Notes: generated from the letters alone by a model not told the origin. Positions 35,056-48,540 are shown, counted from the stretch's first letter. The stretch: DNA of 64,000 bases from Amyelois transitella (GCF_032362555.1 NC_083510.1:8955501-9019500), one strand, 5' to 3'. Translations and numbers: made by a program.

Positions 35056-35474
35056 ATACAATAAATAAATACAATAAATTCAATAAACATTAACAAACCT
35101 ATCTATTTCAATAGACATTGCTACCTACAGTAACAATGGTAGTTGTAAGACGCTTCGACAGTTCTCAACTATAGTCAGTCTTAGAACAGTTGTTTGTGAG
35201 TTGTGACCGCTGTCCGACACAAATTTCAAACTAATTTTTCAAGTTTTAAGGTGCTGACAACTAAAATTCATGATTCGCTTGAAAAACAAGTTTAATTTGT
35301 ATTATCTTGTTCAACTATGACTCTTAATTAACGAAGCATTTGTAATAAGAGTTTTTACTCTTCCATAGACTGGTAGCGAAGTTAAACTTAATGTTAAAAC
35401 CAACTGCTTCTCTTTCCGCGAGTTTTTTTCTTCAAGAGATGAACTACTTTCCTTTTCTTTCCATTGTTGGGTTA

Positions 35475-35652
35475 ATACATACATACATAAAATCACATAT
35501 CCCTTGCGGGGTAGACAGAGCCAAGTCTTGAAAAGGCTGAAAGGCCACTTTCAGCTGTTTGGCTTAATGATAGAATTGAGATTCAAATAGTGACAGGTTG
35601 TTAGCCAATCGCCTAAAAGATGAATCCCAAGTTTATAAGCCTATCCCTTAGT
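35475..35652 (-). mobile_element. SINE-like element, head-truncated
   Basis: (ATAC)n tail, then CCCTTGCGGGGTAGACAGAG through AAGCCTATCCCTTAG. Confidence 0.8.
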
Positions 35653-35952
35653 TTGGGATAATGGTGCTTCGAATTCTGGTTATATGCGAAAAAATTTCTT
35701 GACCACATAAGGGAGAATACATGATTTACCTGATAAAATATAACAATTGTATTGAAAAATATGACGTAAAAGTCATGCTGAATGAATGCCAACTTATTCT
35801 GTTTATCTAGTTGTAAATCGTTGGTATTCAATATGGTCCATCGCTATAAACAATCGTGAACGTGCGACGACGTGGCCAATGCATATGAAATGCATACGCT
35901 GGACATAAAGTTATTGAATGCCTGGATATCATTGCCTGGTACAGATATTTTT

Positions 35953-36010
35953 AACCGACTTCGAAAAGGGAGGAGCTGTATTCGTACTCGTATGTATGTT
36001 TTGGGTTTTC
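35953..36010 (+). repeat. ACCGACTTC-type repeat fragment
   Basis: ACCGACTTCGAAAAGGGAGG shared with 59132-59240. Confidence 0.45.
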
Positions 36011-36523
36011 TCAAACACACATGATACTAATATAGTGTGGTTTCCTAATTGAATTTTGTGCCTAAATAAAACAAAAAAGTGAAACAAAAAATACTTTCCC
36101 ATACTATAACTCCTTGTTGTAATATAGCTTAGACAATGGTATAACATAATAAGTTAAAATAAAGAGATTAAATGCGTACAAAGGGAAACAGCTAGTAATT
36201 TATAAGAAGGCCAGACTGATTAATGATTTATCATGTCTACATGATGACATGTCTTTATGAGGTCAAGCAAAAAACAGTGATGGTCCTTGTTCACTTTATT
36301 TAGTTAAGCTAAAATTTTTAATTATTTTTGAAAGGATTAAAGAATGCTTAATTATATAACTATTATATATAATCACGTATTTCCCAACGTTAACACAACA
36401 GCCTCAAATATACTCAAATGTCGCGTTCATATAACACTACACACAGTAACCATATTTAAAATGTGATAGCTATAATAACTAAGTTCGACAAAGAAAAAAT
36501 ACCAGTTAATAAAATTATATCTT

Positions 36524-36631
36524 TACTAGTGTCCCGTGGCTTCACTCTTTTATCTTATTCTAGGTAATATTCTATCTGTGTACTCACATCCACACATCCT
36601 TAAAAACTTTCTAGCGTTACAATATTAAGAA

Positions 36632-36684
<53 letters not shown>

Positions 36685-36703
36685 ATCATAATATTAGTAG
36701 AGA
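36524..36703 (+). repeat. Repeat fragment ending in a 41-nt poly(A) tract
   Basis: Begins ACTAGTGTCCCGTGGCTTC. An uninterrupted A-run occupies 36643-36683, followed by CATCATAATATTAGTAGAG. A poly(A) of this length suggests a fairly young retroposed end. Confidence 0.55.
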
Positions 36704-38670
36704 TACAATTTGTTTTATAGAGAAATTTTATAAACATGTGTTAAATTTTTAGATAAATTTAAAAGATATGTAGAGGAAATATAGTTTCAGAACTCAGGCG
36801 TAATGCTTTAAGATTTGTTTTCAACTAATGTAACGATATTATAAGACGGGTTGCACAAAGTTCGAATAAGCATTGATTATGACACGCTTTTAACTAATTA
36901 AGCTTATTTTCTCTGTAGTCTGTGGTAGCTATGTAAAGGTAGAAATTTAAACTGATTTTTAATAAACTGTAGGGCTAAAAACTATAGGCCTTACCTTACC
37001 TTGTTAATCAACCTCATTTTTGAGTATATGAAAATAACGGAGTGGTCTTTTCACGCTCTCCTGGAATCCAGTTATCTTTTTTCACCTTAACTTTATTTTC
37101 ATTAGTTTAATAAATTACATTTTTATATTGTTCTTTTTAACTATTGCTGTTGCTGTAAAGACAATTTTCTATTATCTGTGAAAGTTTTCACGTATTCTTA
37201 TAAACGATGATTTGACAGTATAAAACAGAATTTATAATTAAACAGTCGTTATCAGCGGAAAAAATATTAAGTTTAATATTAAAGACTCACTATATTTTGT
37301 GGTGCCACCAGCCCTTCCTTACTTACGTTGAACTGAGATAGCGCGCTATAAATTCCACATTCCAACTACAATAGCAGTTAATTTAATATTATCCTATTTA
37401 TTGCTATCTGAGCCAGTAGTTCGAATGCACTTTCTGCATCGGAGAATTTTATTCGATAACTTGTTGGGAAGTTTCAAGTGCCTCTGTTTCTAGTATGTTA
37501 TTAGGCTTTCGTTCAAAATTGGCGTTTACATTGCTATTGGAAAATAATTGGATGACGAGTACTTGGAACGAAGTAATTTAACAAATCCATCAGAAGTAAT
37601 TGGGTACAAAAATAAATAATAATGAGGGTTTTGTATTTTCTACCCAATATACAAAAAATAAAAACATCTTATTGAAACCTGAATATTCAGGCAACTGGAA
37701 AGGTAACTTAGTCCCCCTAAAAGTTTAAGAAGGTCATATGAGGGTTCGTTCTTGCAAAAACCTGACATACTCTTCATACATCCAGGTTTTACTCGAGCTT
37801 TAGTAGAAGGAAGAACATAACCGGGAACAACACTCTACAGATGTTGACATTGTTGTTACGTAACCTAAATAAAATTAGGACAAAACCATAACTAATATTC
37901 ATGCCATATAAACCTCTTACACTGATTACACAGAACTCTTTACCATTCGGTCATCCGTCGTAAATTGGGATCGTAAGTATGCGATATTTTTACAGCGAAT
38001 ATAAAAATTATTAGCTGATCCGAGTGTCGATGTTATGGGTCAAGTAGGTATAAGGCTATATTCGTGAATGAAATAAAATAAAGCATTTACGTGTTCAGTG
38101 GAAACCAAACATTAGCAGAAACTATAATCCCTGCATACTATTCTCACTCACTTTTATATCAGGGCAGAGTGATCGTGATCTAATCATCATCAAAAATCAA
38201 TAGTACCTACTGAAATATGCCTGGCTTTGTAAACGTTTGTTGCCCAGTTACCTTCTGAAAGTAATTCTTAATAAAATATTTGATGACTGTTTATTTATGA
38301 ATAACCCTTTAAAAATAACACAATACCAATAATAAGCATTGATAGAACCATCAACGCTCATAGTACACGCCTGCTATATTCTCTAAATCAAAAAAAAAAA
38401 CCAAAGTCAATCAAACGCACCCGAATCTGAATTGAAACCTAAACGAGTGTTAACAGCATAAAAACTGAATACAAACCAACATATGCACACAGTCGCAGAT
38501 GTTACACTATCGATCATTCCATTCGCTGTCGTTCGTTCAGTGACATGCGCCCGCTCATCAATCAAACGCCTCTAATCAAGACGCGGGAAAATCCACTGTA
38601 GGTCAGAATTGATAATGATCTTGTTTCAGTGTGATATTGCATTGAGTTTGTTTATTTTAAATTAGTATTC
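36704..38670. other. No gene seen
   Basis: AT-rich, no repeat family clearly recognised. 38505-38600 is somewhat richer in CpG (TCGTTCGTTCAGTGACATGC), without exon evidence. Confidence 0.4.
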
Positions 38671-38782
38671 ATTATAATGTCACGTTTTTATCTCTTGCGG
38701 GATTGTCACAGCCAAAAATCGCATGACTTAATATATACATATATGGCATCATTAAGCTGGATGGCTTAATGGTGGAATTAAT
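38671..38782 (-). mobile_element. Divergent SINE-like fragment
   Basis: GTCACGTTTTTATCTCTTGC and GGCTTAATGGTGGAATTA. Confidence 0.5.
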
Positions 38783-39805
38783 ATTTATATATACTACTGT
38801 CACAATCTGACTACAGGTTACGCCTTAAAGAAGTTTATATTATAAAGAGTTAGTTATATATGTATCATCTCCTAATAGACAACTCTGTCTAAGTATAGAA
38901 TTAGTTATCTTTGTATTCAAATTAAGTATCACTCAAAGCTATTCAAGTAAGAAACCCTAAAACACCCTCAACACAATCCCTCACTTGACCTAAAAGCGTG
39001 GCTTCCCCTCAGAAAAAAGGGAATTGAATAAGATACATTTTTGATATAACGAATCACCCCCACCCCTAAAATCTTGACCCTCACGATGTCATTACCCTTA
39101 GTCAAGTCTCAATCATAAAATTACACTAATGAGGTATTTGTTTACGAATGGAATAAAAAATATATAACGACAAATTGTTATATGTAATAATAAGGAAGGA
39201 ATATACCGTGTTTGAAAAAGTAAACATAAATATGTGCTTATCTGTGTGTATTATTTTTCTAGTCATATAATTGTTTGAGGACTAGATTTTAGTCCACAGT
39301 CTACGAGAAAATCTCGTTTATATACCGTCTCTTGTTGAAATATTGGGATTCGTCTTCATCATCGTCATCCATACGTGGCACATTTTAGCTTCATATGCCC
39401 AGTTGTTGCAGTTTAAAATATTTATCAGTCAATTTACAGAGATTTTCACACAAGCTAAGCCATGTAACAGCTATTACATTATTTTTTACTATTTTTAGGA
39501 GGCCCTCATCTTGTAAAAGAAAATATGTTTTTATTCACAACTTCAATATATTTGCTGCACTCACAATAATAACGCATAGAAATAAAACTTCAAAGTCGTT
39601 TTAGAACAAGTTAAGATCAATTTAAAAGCAAATACAAGAATTTATGAGATGCTATCGACATTGCAATAGAGGAGTCTTATATTGCACTTGATTAAAGCGA
39701 GAAGTTTCTGAACAGAAATGATACGTGGCACTTATAGCTCCAGTGAGCAAGTGCGGAGGATTTAGAAATTATAGAATCGGTATTGGAAATTTCAATTTGA
39801 AACAT

Positions 39806-39806
39806 A

Positions 39807-39886
<80 letters not shown>
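39806..39886. repeat. (TA)n microsatellite
   Basis: About 40 TA units in a row, directly followed by a SINE-like tail. Confidence 0.95.
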
Positions 39887-39888
<2 letters not shown>

Positions 39889-40049
39889 ATCACGTACATA
39901 TGTATTCCTTGCAGGGTAGTCTGTCTACCCTTTTTTCACCCTTTTTTTACCCTAGACTTGAAAAGGCTGTATAACTTTATGATGGAATTAAGATTCAAAT
40001 AGTTGCAGCTTGCTAGCTTATTACCTAAAAGAAGAATCCCAAGTTTAGA
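39887..40049 (-). mobile_element. SINE-like element, head-truncated
   Basis: ATCACGTACATATGTATTCC through AAGAATCCCAAGTTTAG; the TA microsatellite probably grew from its tail. Confidence 0.65.
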
Positions 40050-42485
40050 TACAATTCCGTTGATGATCTTTTAAAATCTGGATAGGAGGAAGCTTGCACA
40101 CGCTATGGTTTTCGCTACCAGACCAATATAGAAGAGATGATAAAATAAAATAAATAGAATAGATAAATTAAAGTCCATAAAAAAATTGTTATGATCTTTT
40201 GATCTATCGTCCGTTATATTCAATTTCCTTGTATCCCAAAGATATTATGTATTAGGTCCTTTATCACTCTTGGATCAAAAAGTTACCGCTTCCAATTTTC
40301 CTGCTTCCGAGCCACTGTCCGGAAATAGGTTTATGTTTATAAATTGACAGCAATATACTGGAAACCTGCAAAAGCTATTTGGTATAATGTAAGGATAGAA
40401 AATAAACCAGGATATTATAATTTTAAGACGAAATTTTACACAGTAACTGACTTCTATCTAAAATACATACACATTTAGGATCAGTTCACATAGGAGACGA
40501 GACAAGATGTGACATTTTAATACTGCGACAAAAAAAATAACTTTATTTACCATGGGCCTTATAGACCATACTTTCTTCTTGATGGCTCTCATAGTTGTGC
40601 CGTAGGATATTCTTTACATTACACGGGACCCGTACTTTTCTGTGTTCGGGATAAAAATTGCCTTATATCCCTTAGTAGCTACTCAAGTAGTCTTGGTGCG
40701 TGAAGAGGTAAAACATTAACAAACAAATATAAATAGATTCATTTGGCCTCTGTAATAAAATAATTGGTTGGTTAAACTTGAATTTCGTTATAAAATTTTG
40801 CCAACGTTACTCCCAAAGCTTAATGATTGACCACTCTCCACAACATCGTTGACTAGTATCGACATATATCCTTCTCCAATGTTGTGGAAATTATATCAAT
40901 ATACTCATTTCTCTATGTCTCTAATTCGTTTCGAGGGCCGTGAGGAAGAGCGAGTATTTGTGTGATAAATAAGAGTTATCATAGAGTACATTTAGGTAAA
41001 ATACCTTGATCAGACGCGACGGGACGATTTAATTAACTGACCAAAATTTATACATGTTTTGTCACCCAAAAATTTAAATTATCCAACCAAATGTTCAGAA
41101 TTCGATTGAAATCTAATGCAATACAGCACCAATATGTTTCTCTTAAAGAAAACAAACCAAAAAAAAAATCCTCCGAACAACAAAGGAAAATTACGAGAAA
41201 ATCTCCAATTGCATTAGAAAAAGATTATCGCGTCGCTATAAAAACTAAGTGCATTTGTATCGTTCCTGGACGCAAGAAGCCATTAATCTTCGAATGCATT
41301 CTGCCGCTCCGTATTATCGAATTAGTTGAGTGCTGTAAGTGGAGACAGAGATATACACTAAAGAGAAAGATAGATATGATTGCTTCCATAGTTACGAGTA
41401 TTTATAAAGAGACTCGTTTCTTGTAATAAATAATCACATAAAATACTTTAATAAATATTTGATCCATTTTAAGCAGATAACTTTAGAAGTACCACAGGCT
41501 TATTTTGTTTATCAAAATTCTGGCGATGGTATTAGTGTTTGTGTCTAGGTAAGCCCGGTAATCTTATATGGTAAAAAAAAATCCTGCAGGAGCAAGGGAA
41601 AACAAAAGTTGGTATATAGGTACATGCCAAATACTTCGCACCCGCAGTTTGTACATAAGTAGCAAAAGTTAGTATAAATATACCAACTTTTGTTCGGAGC
41701 TTTGCCTCTATCATCCGACCCTAGCGATTTGAATTCATACGATGAAATTGAAAATACAAAATCAATTTACCTAACACGATTATTGAAAAATATGCCGATA
41801 AGTGAAAGTTCGTGAGCATAGGTAGATTGTATTCACCCCTTCAACCCAAATACATGGTTATTTATAGTTATATATTATTAAATTTTTTTGAGTCATGTGT
41901 AAAAAAATAATGTGTTGGTGTTAAACATATGTAATTAGCTACTTTACTGTCGTAGATAAAAGACTATTTGTCACACTTTTATTTAAAAGTTGAAGTAAAA
42001 TTTATATGTACAATTGTTTTCTACACATTTTCTCCTCAGGTTCAAATATAAAAATAGGTTAATCAATTGCGACTTGTCAAAATGTTTGGTCAGTCAAAGC
42101 ACAATTTTATTATGTGATAATTATCATTTTACAGATTTTATGCTATGCTAGTACTCTGAGGTTGTTAGTTTTCCATGTAAAATCGCTATCGCACATAACT
42201 AATGGACCACAAGCCAATGTCCCCGGCTGGTCTCGACACCGGGCGACTCTAGTGGGCTCGATTACTCGAATACTCGATTATGACGGCTAATTTAAACTTC
42301 GATTACCGTAAACTCATTCTCGACTTCCCGAGATGCGATTAAAATTTAAGTTGTATTTATCGATTTTATTGTAGGCGCGGATATAGAAAATTTGTTCAAT
42401 AATGTTTCTGGAATTTTATTTTTTTACTTTTTACGAGTATGTTTATGGCTCGTTATTTCTATTTTTGTGCGTATAAACGTTTATA
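40050..42485. other. No supported gene
   Basis: One open frame, 41091-41426 (+, 111 codons), encodes a very basic Lys/Arg-rich peptide with no motif I recognise; it is not supported by homology or splice context. 41560-41700 contains an inverted pair (AAAAGTTGGTATAT and ATATACCAACTTTT). Confidence 0.35.
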
Positions 42486-42605
42486 TTTTAGGCAACGGAG
42501 GAGCAACCAGTTGTTATATTTAAATCTGAATTCCATCAATAATTCAGCTAATAACATTTAGGTTTTGTCTACTCCGTTAGATATCTAAAGGTATGATATA
42601 CTCGT
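42486..42605 (+). mobile_element. Divergent SINE-like fragment
   Basis: TTAGGCAACGGAGGAGCAACC and GAATTCCATCAATAATTCAG keep the order of family blocks. Confidence 0.45.
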
Positions 42606-44310
42606 AGGTAGGTTACTACCTACTACACATTACTGTTTTTGTGTTAAAAAATTAAGAATTAATTTTACATTCAGATATAGATAGATCAAGTATACATTAT
42701 TATTATTTTAATAAAGACTGCAGTCTATAATATTTTTTTTAACAAAGTTAAATATGTAAGTTTGAGTGTGAAAGTACCTCCATTAAATTATTAACTAAGT
42801 ATTTAACATTAAGTACATAAGGTATCTATCTAAGTTGCCATATGAATCCAGCTATAAATTCCATCCGACTGTATTATCTGAAAATGAATTATCTTGCGAA
42901 CATTCATGCATTATTGATATAAAACGTGTAATGCCAATAAAACATGTGGACTCATCGCGACCGTCACATGAAAACATGCCTAATTTGTGTCCTGTCATAC
43001 ATTCATGATTATGTCTGAATTTGAAACAGTCGGCCGCCCGTGATCGATGTCAGCTTCCACTACAATGAATCGGGACTTGTCCAAATGTTGAGTCCATAAG
43101 ATGCATAAAATCATCCCTGCTTACAACTTTTTCCACGTCATAACTACATTAATTACTAACGTTATGGACAAAATAATAAACTTATTTGAAGCTTGTTAGG
43201 TTTATCTCACGTTCTATACCTATTACCTATATAATTTTATTTATTACAATAATTATTTACAGTATTTGCTAAATGTGTTTCCACTCCTTGATAGTGTAAT
43301 TGACGGACTCTAAGACTAATCCTACCCAATAATATTATATTAATATTACTTCCCTAATCTTAGAAGCCAACTGTGGGCCATTTTTTCATATTTTATTTCA
43401 CGCACTTTTTTAATTTCCTGAAGTTTATGCGATTCTACATTATAATCTGATGAACATTTAGTGGTATCATAAATTACGACTATAAAATACGGTATGCAAG
43501 GAAATAACACGGGACTTATTAAAATTGAAAACGTTCAGACGTGGAAGTTTTAGTGGTTCCATTCCTGTTTTTGGCAAGCCGTCAACAAGCAACCCGCTTT
43601 TCCATTTCGATAAGCTTTTATATTTTTGAAATTGACCAGTTCTGCATATTGCTTAATATATTAAATTCTGGGAAACCCACTTCAATTTTCAATTTTCTTG
43701 TGCGTTTGGTAAATTGTTTTTAAGCTTTGCCAAAAAAATCTAGATAGTAAAATAACATCTCCTTTTGTCGAGTCCAAGGCACTTCAGAATAGGATCTGTT
43801 CATAGTGCAGCAACAACGATACAAGCTTCTTAAGGGTGAACTAACACAGTCATTTATATTAGGAAAAAATAATAATAAAAAAATGTCAGTTACATAAATA
43901 CATAAAATCACATCTCTTTCCCGGAGTCACTTGTTTTCTCATAATAACTATTAATAGAAAATGACATTTAGTGACATATCCCTTCAAGGGAAGTCATAAA
44001 CGCCGATTATAACTCAAGATACAATTCTGGGTATTTAGTTATATTTTAAGAGAAAGGGGAGATCTGCTAACAAAAATAAATTATTAAAAATTCAGCTAAA
44101 AGCTCAAGACGAGTGCGGTTCCCTTGCGCTACACTCGACGACAAATGTTATGGTGATGTCCAAGTAAAGAACTGTTGACGCTTGATACCTGAAACATCTT
44201 AAATTTTAGAAATGGGCTGGTAACTTGTAAGAATAGAAAAGAAATTTACCCCGTTAGGGATAAAGACGTGACTATTTGTATGTACCAAAGTCTTATATAG
44301 TATATATACT
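42606..44310. other. No gene seen
   Basis: AT-rich. A minus-strand LINE/SINE tail scrap (CATAAAATCACATCTCTTTC) lies at about 43899-43922, and a plus-strand tail scrap at about 44249-44284. Confidence 0.4.
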
Positions 44311-44447
44311 CTTTTAGGCGATGGGCTAGCAATCTGTCACTATTTTAATCACAATTCTATCATTAAGTCAAGCGGCTGAACGTAGCCTTTCAGTCTTTTG
44401 TCATCATGTTGGCTCTTTCTATCCTGCCGGGGGTGTAGACGTGATAG
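44311..44447 (+). mobile_element. SINE-like 3' fragment
   Basis: TTTTAGGCGATGGGCTAGCAA through GGTGTAGACGTGATA. Confidence 0.75.
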
Positions 44448-44879
44448 TTATATTTTGCCTATAATATTTAAAGAAAATTACCTATACTGCAATAAATTAC
44501 GAACTAAAATAGAAACTCACTTTTCACGGATTTACGAAATAAATTTAAATATTTACTTTCACAAATTAAGTCGGATTTTCATGCGAAGAATCCGCCAATA
44601 CGCCAACTCCTGCGCCACTCGCTAACCTCTGAAGATATTTCTCACACGCGCCACGTTCTAATTGCATTTATTTGCACATCCGTCGACTGCGATGCATTTC
44701 TGTATGCACTTGTGTATTCAATTGATGATTTGCATATGTGTCCATTGAATCATGCATTAGACGCATGTTCGGATCCTTTGTGATTGAAACGATGATTTTA
44801 AGTGCGATGATGGAGTACATTTACACACATATTACATTAACTACGAGGTCGATAGGGTCAGTAGTCAAGAATCAAAAGC

Positions 44880-45020
44880 TAGTCCCCACAGCATGTATGC
44901 GCACGCGCGATGCTGTATGTTTTATCGCGCGAAAATCTATCGCTGTTTTGCTTTTTATTGTGACGTGAAACAGCGAGAGCGATAAAAACGGCGTCGCGCG
45001 TTGCGAGCAACGGGGGCAAG
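44880..45020. mobile_element. Candidate MITE-like palindromic element
   Basis: Imperfect inverted arms: CGCACGCGCGATGCTG plus GTTTTATCGC on the left pair with GCGATAAAAACGGCGTCGCG plus CGTTGCG on the right. Inner arms ATCGCTGTTT / AAACAGCGA also pair. Very CpG-rich against an AT-rich background. Target-site duplication not identified. Confidence 0.5.
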
Positions 45021-45089
45021 TTTGACTTAATGGAATTGAGATTCAAAGAGTAAACTAGTAGTATTTTATAAGTATATACAATATACAAT

Positions 45090-45346
45090 GCCGTGTGGTT
45101 CCCGGCACCAATAGAAAAAAGAATAGGACCACTCCATCTCTATCCCATGGATGTCGTAAAAGGCGACTAAGTGGTAAGCTTATAAACTTGGGATTCTTCT
45201 TTTAGGCGATGGACTAGCAACATGTCACTATTTGAATCTCAATTCTATCTTAAAGCCAAATAGCTGAACGTGGCCTATCAATCTTCAAGATTGTTGGCTC
45301 TGTCTTCCCCGCAAGGGATATAGACGTGATTATATGTATGTATGTT
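45090..45346 (+). mobile_element. SINE-like element, full length
   Basis: Head GCCGTGTGGTTCCCGGCACC, core GGCGATGGACTAGCAAC, tail GATTATATGTATGTATGT. Good reference copy for the family (about 257 bp). Confidence 0.85.
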
Positions 45347-46214
45347 TATTAGTATATTTGCAATCCTATGTAGATTAAAAATACTAATATAATATAAAAA
45401 TAAATTTTAACCAAACCCTAAGCTATCAGCTAAGAATGCAATCAAGATAACAATGAAATAAGACAAACAGAAGTTTGGAAGTAAAATGACATACTTATAC
45501 AAAAATCAGAATTTTCAGTCAGAACTACTTTACACCCAAAAGGTGGATGCGATAAAAGGGATGACCTGTAATAAAAATAAACGCGTATCGGTCTTAGGAA
45601 GTGTTATCGAGGCACCTGCTTGCCTTACTAATGAAATACACGTATTCCGCTTCAGAGAGTGTCACTTGATTTCTGTATGTTTAATCTGGATTTGTGTCTC
45701 TCATTATTACGAAGATTTGCCTAGGTTAAATGTTTTAGTAAATCAATAATTAATTTTATTATAAAATTTCGTGTCATAAGTCGTCATAAGTGTCATTATA
45801 AAATGAAATAAATCATCGAGAGATATTAAAAATACGCCCGTGGCGCAGTCCGCATAAATGGACGTATCTATGTTAATAGGTACCGTAAAAATTACAGTAT
45901 TTCACTTATTTGTCTTCTTTACTTACCGAAGAACTTCTTCTTTATCTTGGTATTACATCTCACCTTTAAAGCAAAAAAAAAAAATGGTGATTGGATGAAT
46001 GTATGAAAATTCAGGAATACAAGAGCTATATAGATTAAGTTGTCATTAACTCTAACATATTCCAGTACTATATAATCAATTTAACAGTGTCATAATCGGA
46101 CTTATTTCACCCAGCTGGTGTTAAACCGTACATAACACTTGTAAACAATAAAATAAACAACATTTACTACTATTTCATACCGAAACATCAGATAAATGGA
46201 ATTGTATAGGGACA
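45347..46214. other. No supported gene
   Basis: An 87-codon ORF at 45486-45749 (+) has no recognisable domain. Otherwise AT-rich. Confidence 0.35.
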
Positions 46215-46294
46215 TTTATCTGCGGCGTGTTCAATATAAGTAGTGACTTATTATAGTATAAGTAGTGACTTATATTGAAGACGCCGCGGATAAA
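46215..46294. repeat. 80-bp near-perfect palindrome
   Basis: Left TTTATCTGCGGCGTGTTCAA pairs with right TTGAAGACGCCGCGGATAAA with two mismatches. The centre carries two direct copies of ATAAGTAGTGACTTAT, itself almost self-complementary. Confidence 0.85.
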
Positions 46295-46463
46295 TTCGTA
46301 AATAAAAACAACTTTAGTAATAAAAGGGAATCCGTCACTGACACGCTAAAGTCAATACCCGGGAGACTTGTATACTTTGGGCGTATAGTTGATGGCGTAA
46401 ACAATGACTCACAGAGAATTAATTTTTTTACGGTTTTATTTTAGGGTTGACTTCTAATCCACC

Positions 46464-46511
46464 ACTCTGTCTACCCCGAAAGGGATATAGACGTGATAAT
46501 GTGTATGTATG
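46464..46511 (+). mobile_element. SINE/LINE tail fragment
   Basis: CTGTCTACCCCGAAAGGGAT then GACGTGATAATGTGTATGTAT. Confidence 0.6.
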
Positions 46512-47456
46512 CATATGCTAGGATTGACCCCAAATGATTCAAGCCAACATTATTGTCGGAAACTGTTAGTTACGACGTAAGCTAGACAAATAAGAGTAAA
46601 AAATTAGTTTTGAGCTAGCTTAGTTTAGGGGTGAATAGGTAAACTAAAAATAAATCATGATTAAACAATGTTTGTAAAACAAATGTTTTCGTATTAATAA
46701 TAATCACAACAGTAAACAATTTTTTGTTAGATATAAATTTAAAAGAATTTGATGTGGTTTAAAAACGAAGTGAACCGTTGTCAGTATTCTTAATCGAACT
46801 TATATCACCCCCCTTATTACATTGGGGGAAACAAAACCGAACCATTGGAGGAAAAATTTCTTCAATTTGCAACGTGGCCCGGGGAAAATCCCTTGCTTTG
46901 TTATATTTCTATAAAAACTTGTGTTATATATACGATTTCTAACACCCATACATAAATATTTCAGGGTAAGTAGAGCAAATAGTCTCAAAAAGACGATACT
47001 GCCACTTACAGCTGTATGACTTAATGATTTCAGCACACTTTCACAGTGGTCATATAGTGGTACACTTCGTTTGCCTCTAAGTGTACAAGCACGTACACGG
47101 ACTTGTAAGGCTGACAAATCGCCGGTGGTTTGTGCCGCGTGCGATGATTCATGTTTGTTGGCGAGGTGCCAACCCTAGCTTTGGTCAAACATTGGTGAAT
47201 ACTAAAATTGGTTGAAACCGTCAAGTGTTGGCTTGGAACTGACCGTTTCGGGCCAATGTTTGCGGGCAAAATAGACACTACTAAAAGTTTTTACTTGAAA
47301 AGACGTAGCACAGTTTGATGAAGAGTAAATTCTAGGTCGTAGTAACAATTACGGGTTGCACACAGCCAACAGTTTCGCAAAGCTGGAAGGCCAGGATCAG
47401 CTGTTTGGATTTGAGTTAAAATTCAAATAGTATTGAAAGCCAAACAAGGGAGAAAT
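46512..47456. other. No gene seen
   Basis: AT-rich, with scraps of the SINE-like family near 46970-47030 and 47360-47440. Confidence 0.4.
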
Positions 47457-47600
47457 CAGGCAACTGGATGTGCCATGTAACCATGATCGATACATTACGG
47501 GTTAGGTTCCTCTGCAAAGTTGCGAAGTCAGTCGCTTCGTGTAAAAACCTGACCCACCCAATCCACGGTCAATGGCATATCCCGGCTCCTCTACAGAGCC
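47457..47600 (+). repeat. Repeat family R2 copy (opposite orientation to the other two)
   Basis: AAAAACCTGACCCACCCAATCC and CATATCCCGGCTCC are the reverse complement of blocks at 22356-22460 and 32540-32640. Confidence 0.6.
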
Positions 47601-48282
47601 CATCGAGTAAAAGAAGAATCCCAAGTTTCCTTTCCTTTCCCTTGACTAAGTTTTAAAATGTGTATGACATATCTTTTATTATTATAACGTTTACCCACCA
47701 AAATGTACAACATTTTTTTCTAAATCCTCTCCATACACTACTGTTTTTGTTTATATTAAAATTAAGGTTAATTAACTAGAGACTATTAAGTATAAGTTAA
47801 AGGATGATTTGGCAAAGTAGAAATGGACTTCTTCAAGTTGTATCAATTAGTGCAGCCATAAATATTTTCACAAATTTTTATTAAATTACGCCAGAATTAT
47901 GGATAACATTGCATAATTTATTACTGAAAAAAAAAAAATTTTCACTGCACATTTTTAATTTTTATTGGAATCTATTAATGTTTAATTAAATTAATGAAGT
48001 CAATTTGGTGAAACCCATTTTTCCGCTTGAAATGCTGCTCAAAATTATTAATGTGTGGTTTGATTGCAAAAAGATTTTAATTAATTGTAAATGTTTTTAA
48101 TTTATCCTTTTACGTGACCACCTAATATATGTAGTATTATTTTTTCACAGTTTGTGATTAAGAGTAACCGTATACTTCAAAAATATTTTTAGGGTGCCGA
48201 GGTTAGAGGCAACAATTGGTATATATTGTAGCAATTAAAAATAATGGTCGCTCTTGCTTTATTCGAAACGTGAATGAATGAG

Positions 48283-48540
48283 TGTCGTGTGGTTCCCGGC
48301 ACCAATGAAAAAAAGAATAAGACCACTCCATCTCTTTTCCATGGATGTCGTAAAAGGCGGCTTAGGGATAGGCTTATAAACTTTTTCCTTAGGCGATGTG
48401 ATAGCAACCTGTCACAATTTGAATCTCAATTCTATCATTAAGCCAAATAACTGAACGTGGCCATCCAGTCTTTTCAAGACTGTTGGCTCTGTCTACCCCG
48501 CAAGGGATATAGTCGTGACCATATGTATGTATGTATGTAT
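48283..48540 (+). mobile_element. SINE-like element, full length
   Basis: Head GTCGTGTGGTTCCCGGCACC, complete core, tail CCATATGTATGTATGTATGT. Confidence 0.85.

Noticed and set aside
41091..41426. 111-codon basic ORF
   Set aside because: Lys/Arg richness follows from A-rich DNA; no motif, neighbours or splice sites support it.
45486..45749. 87-codon ORF
   Set aside because: No domain, no conservation visible, isolated among repeats.
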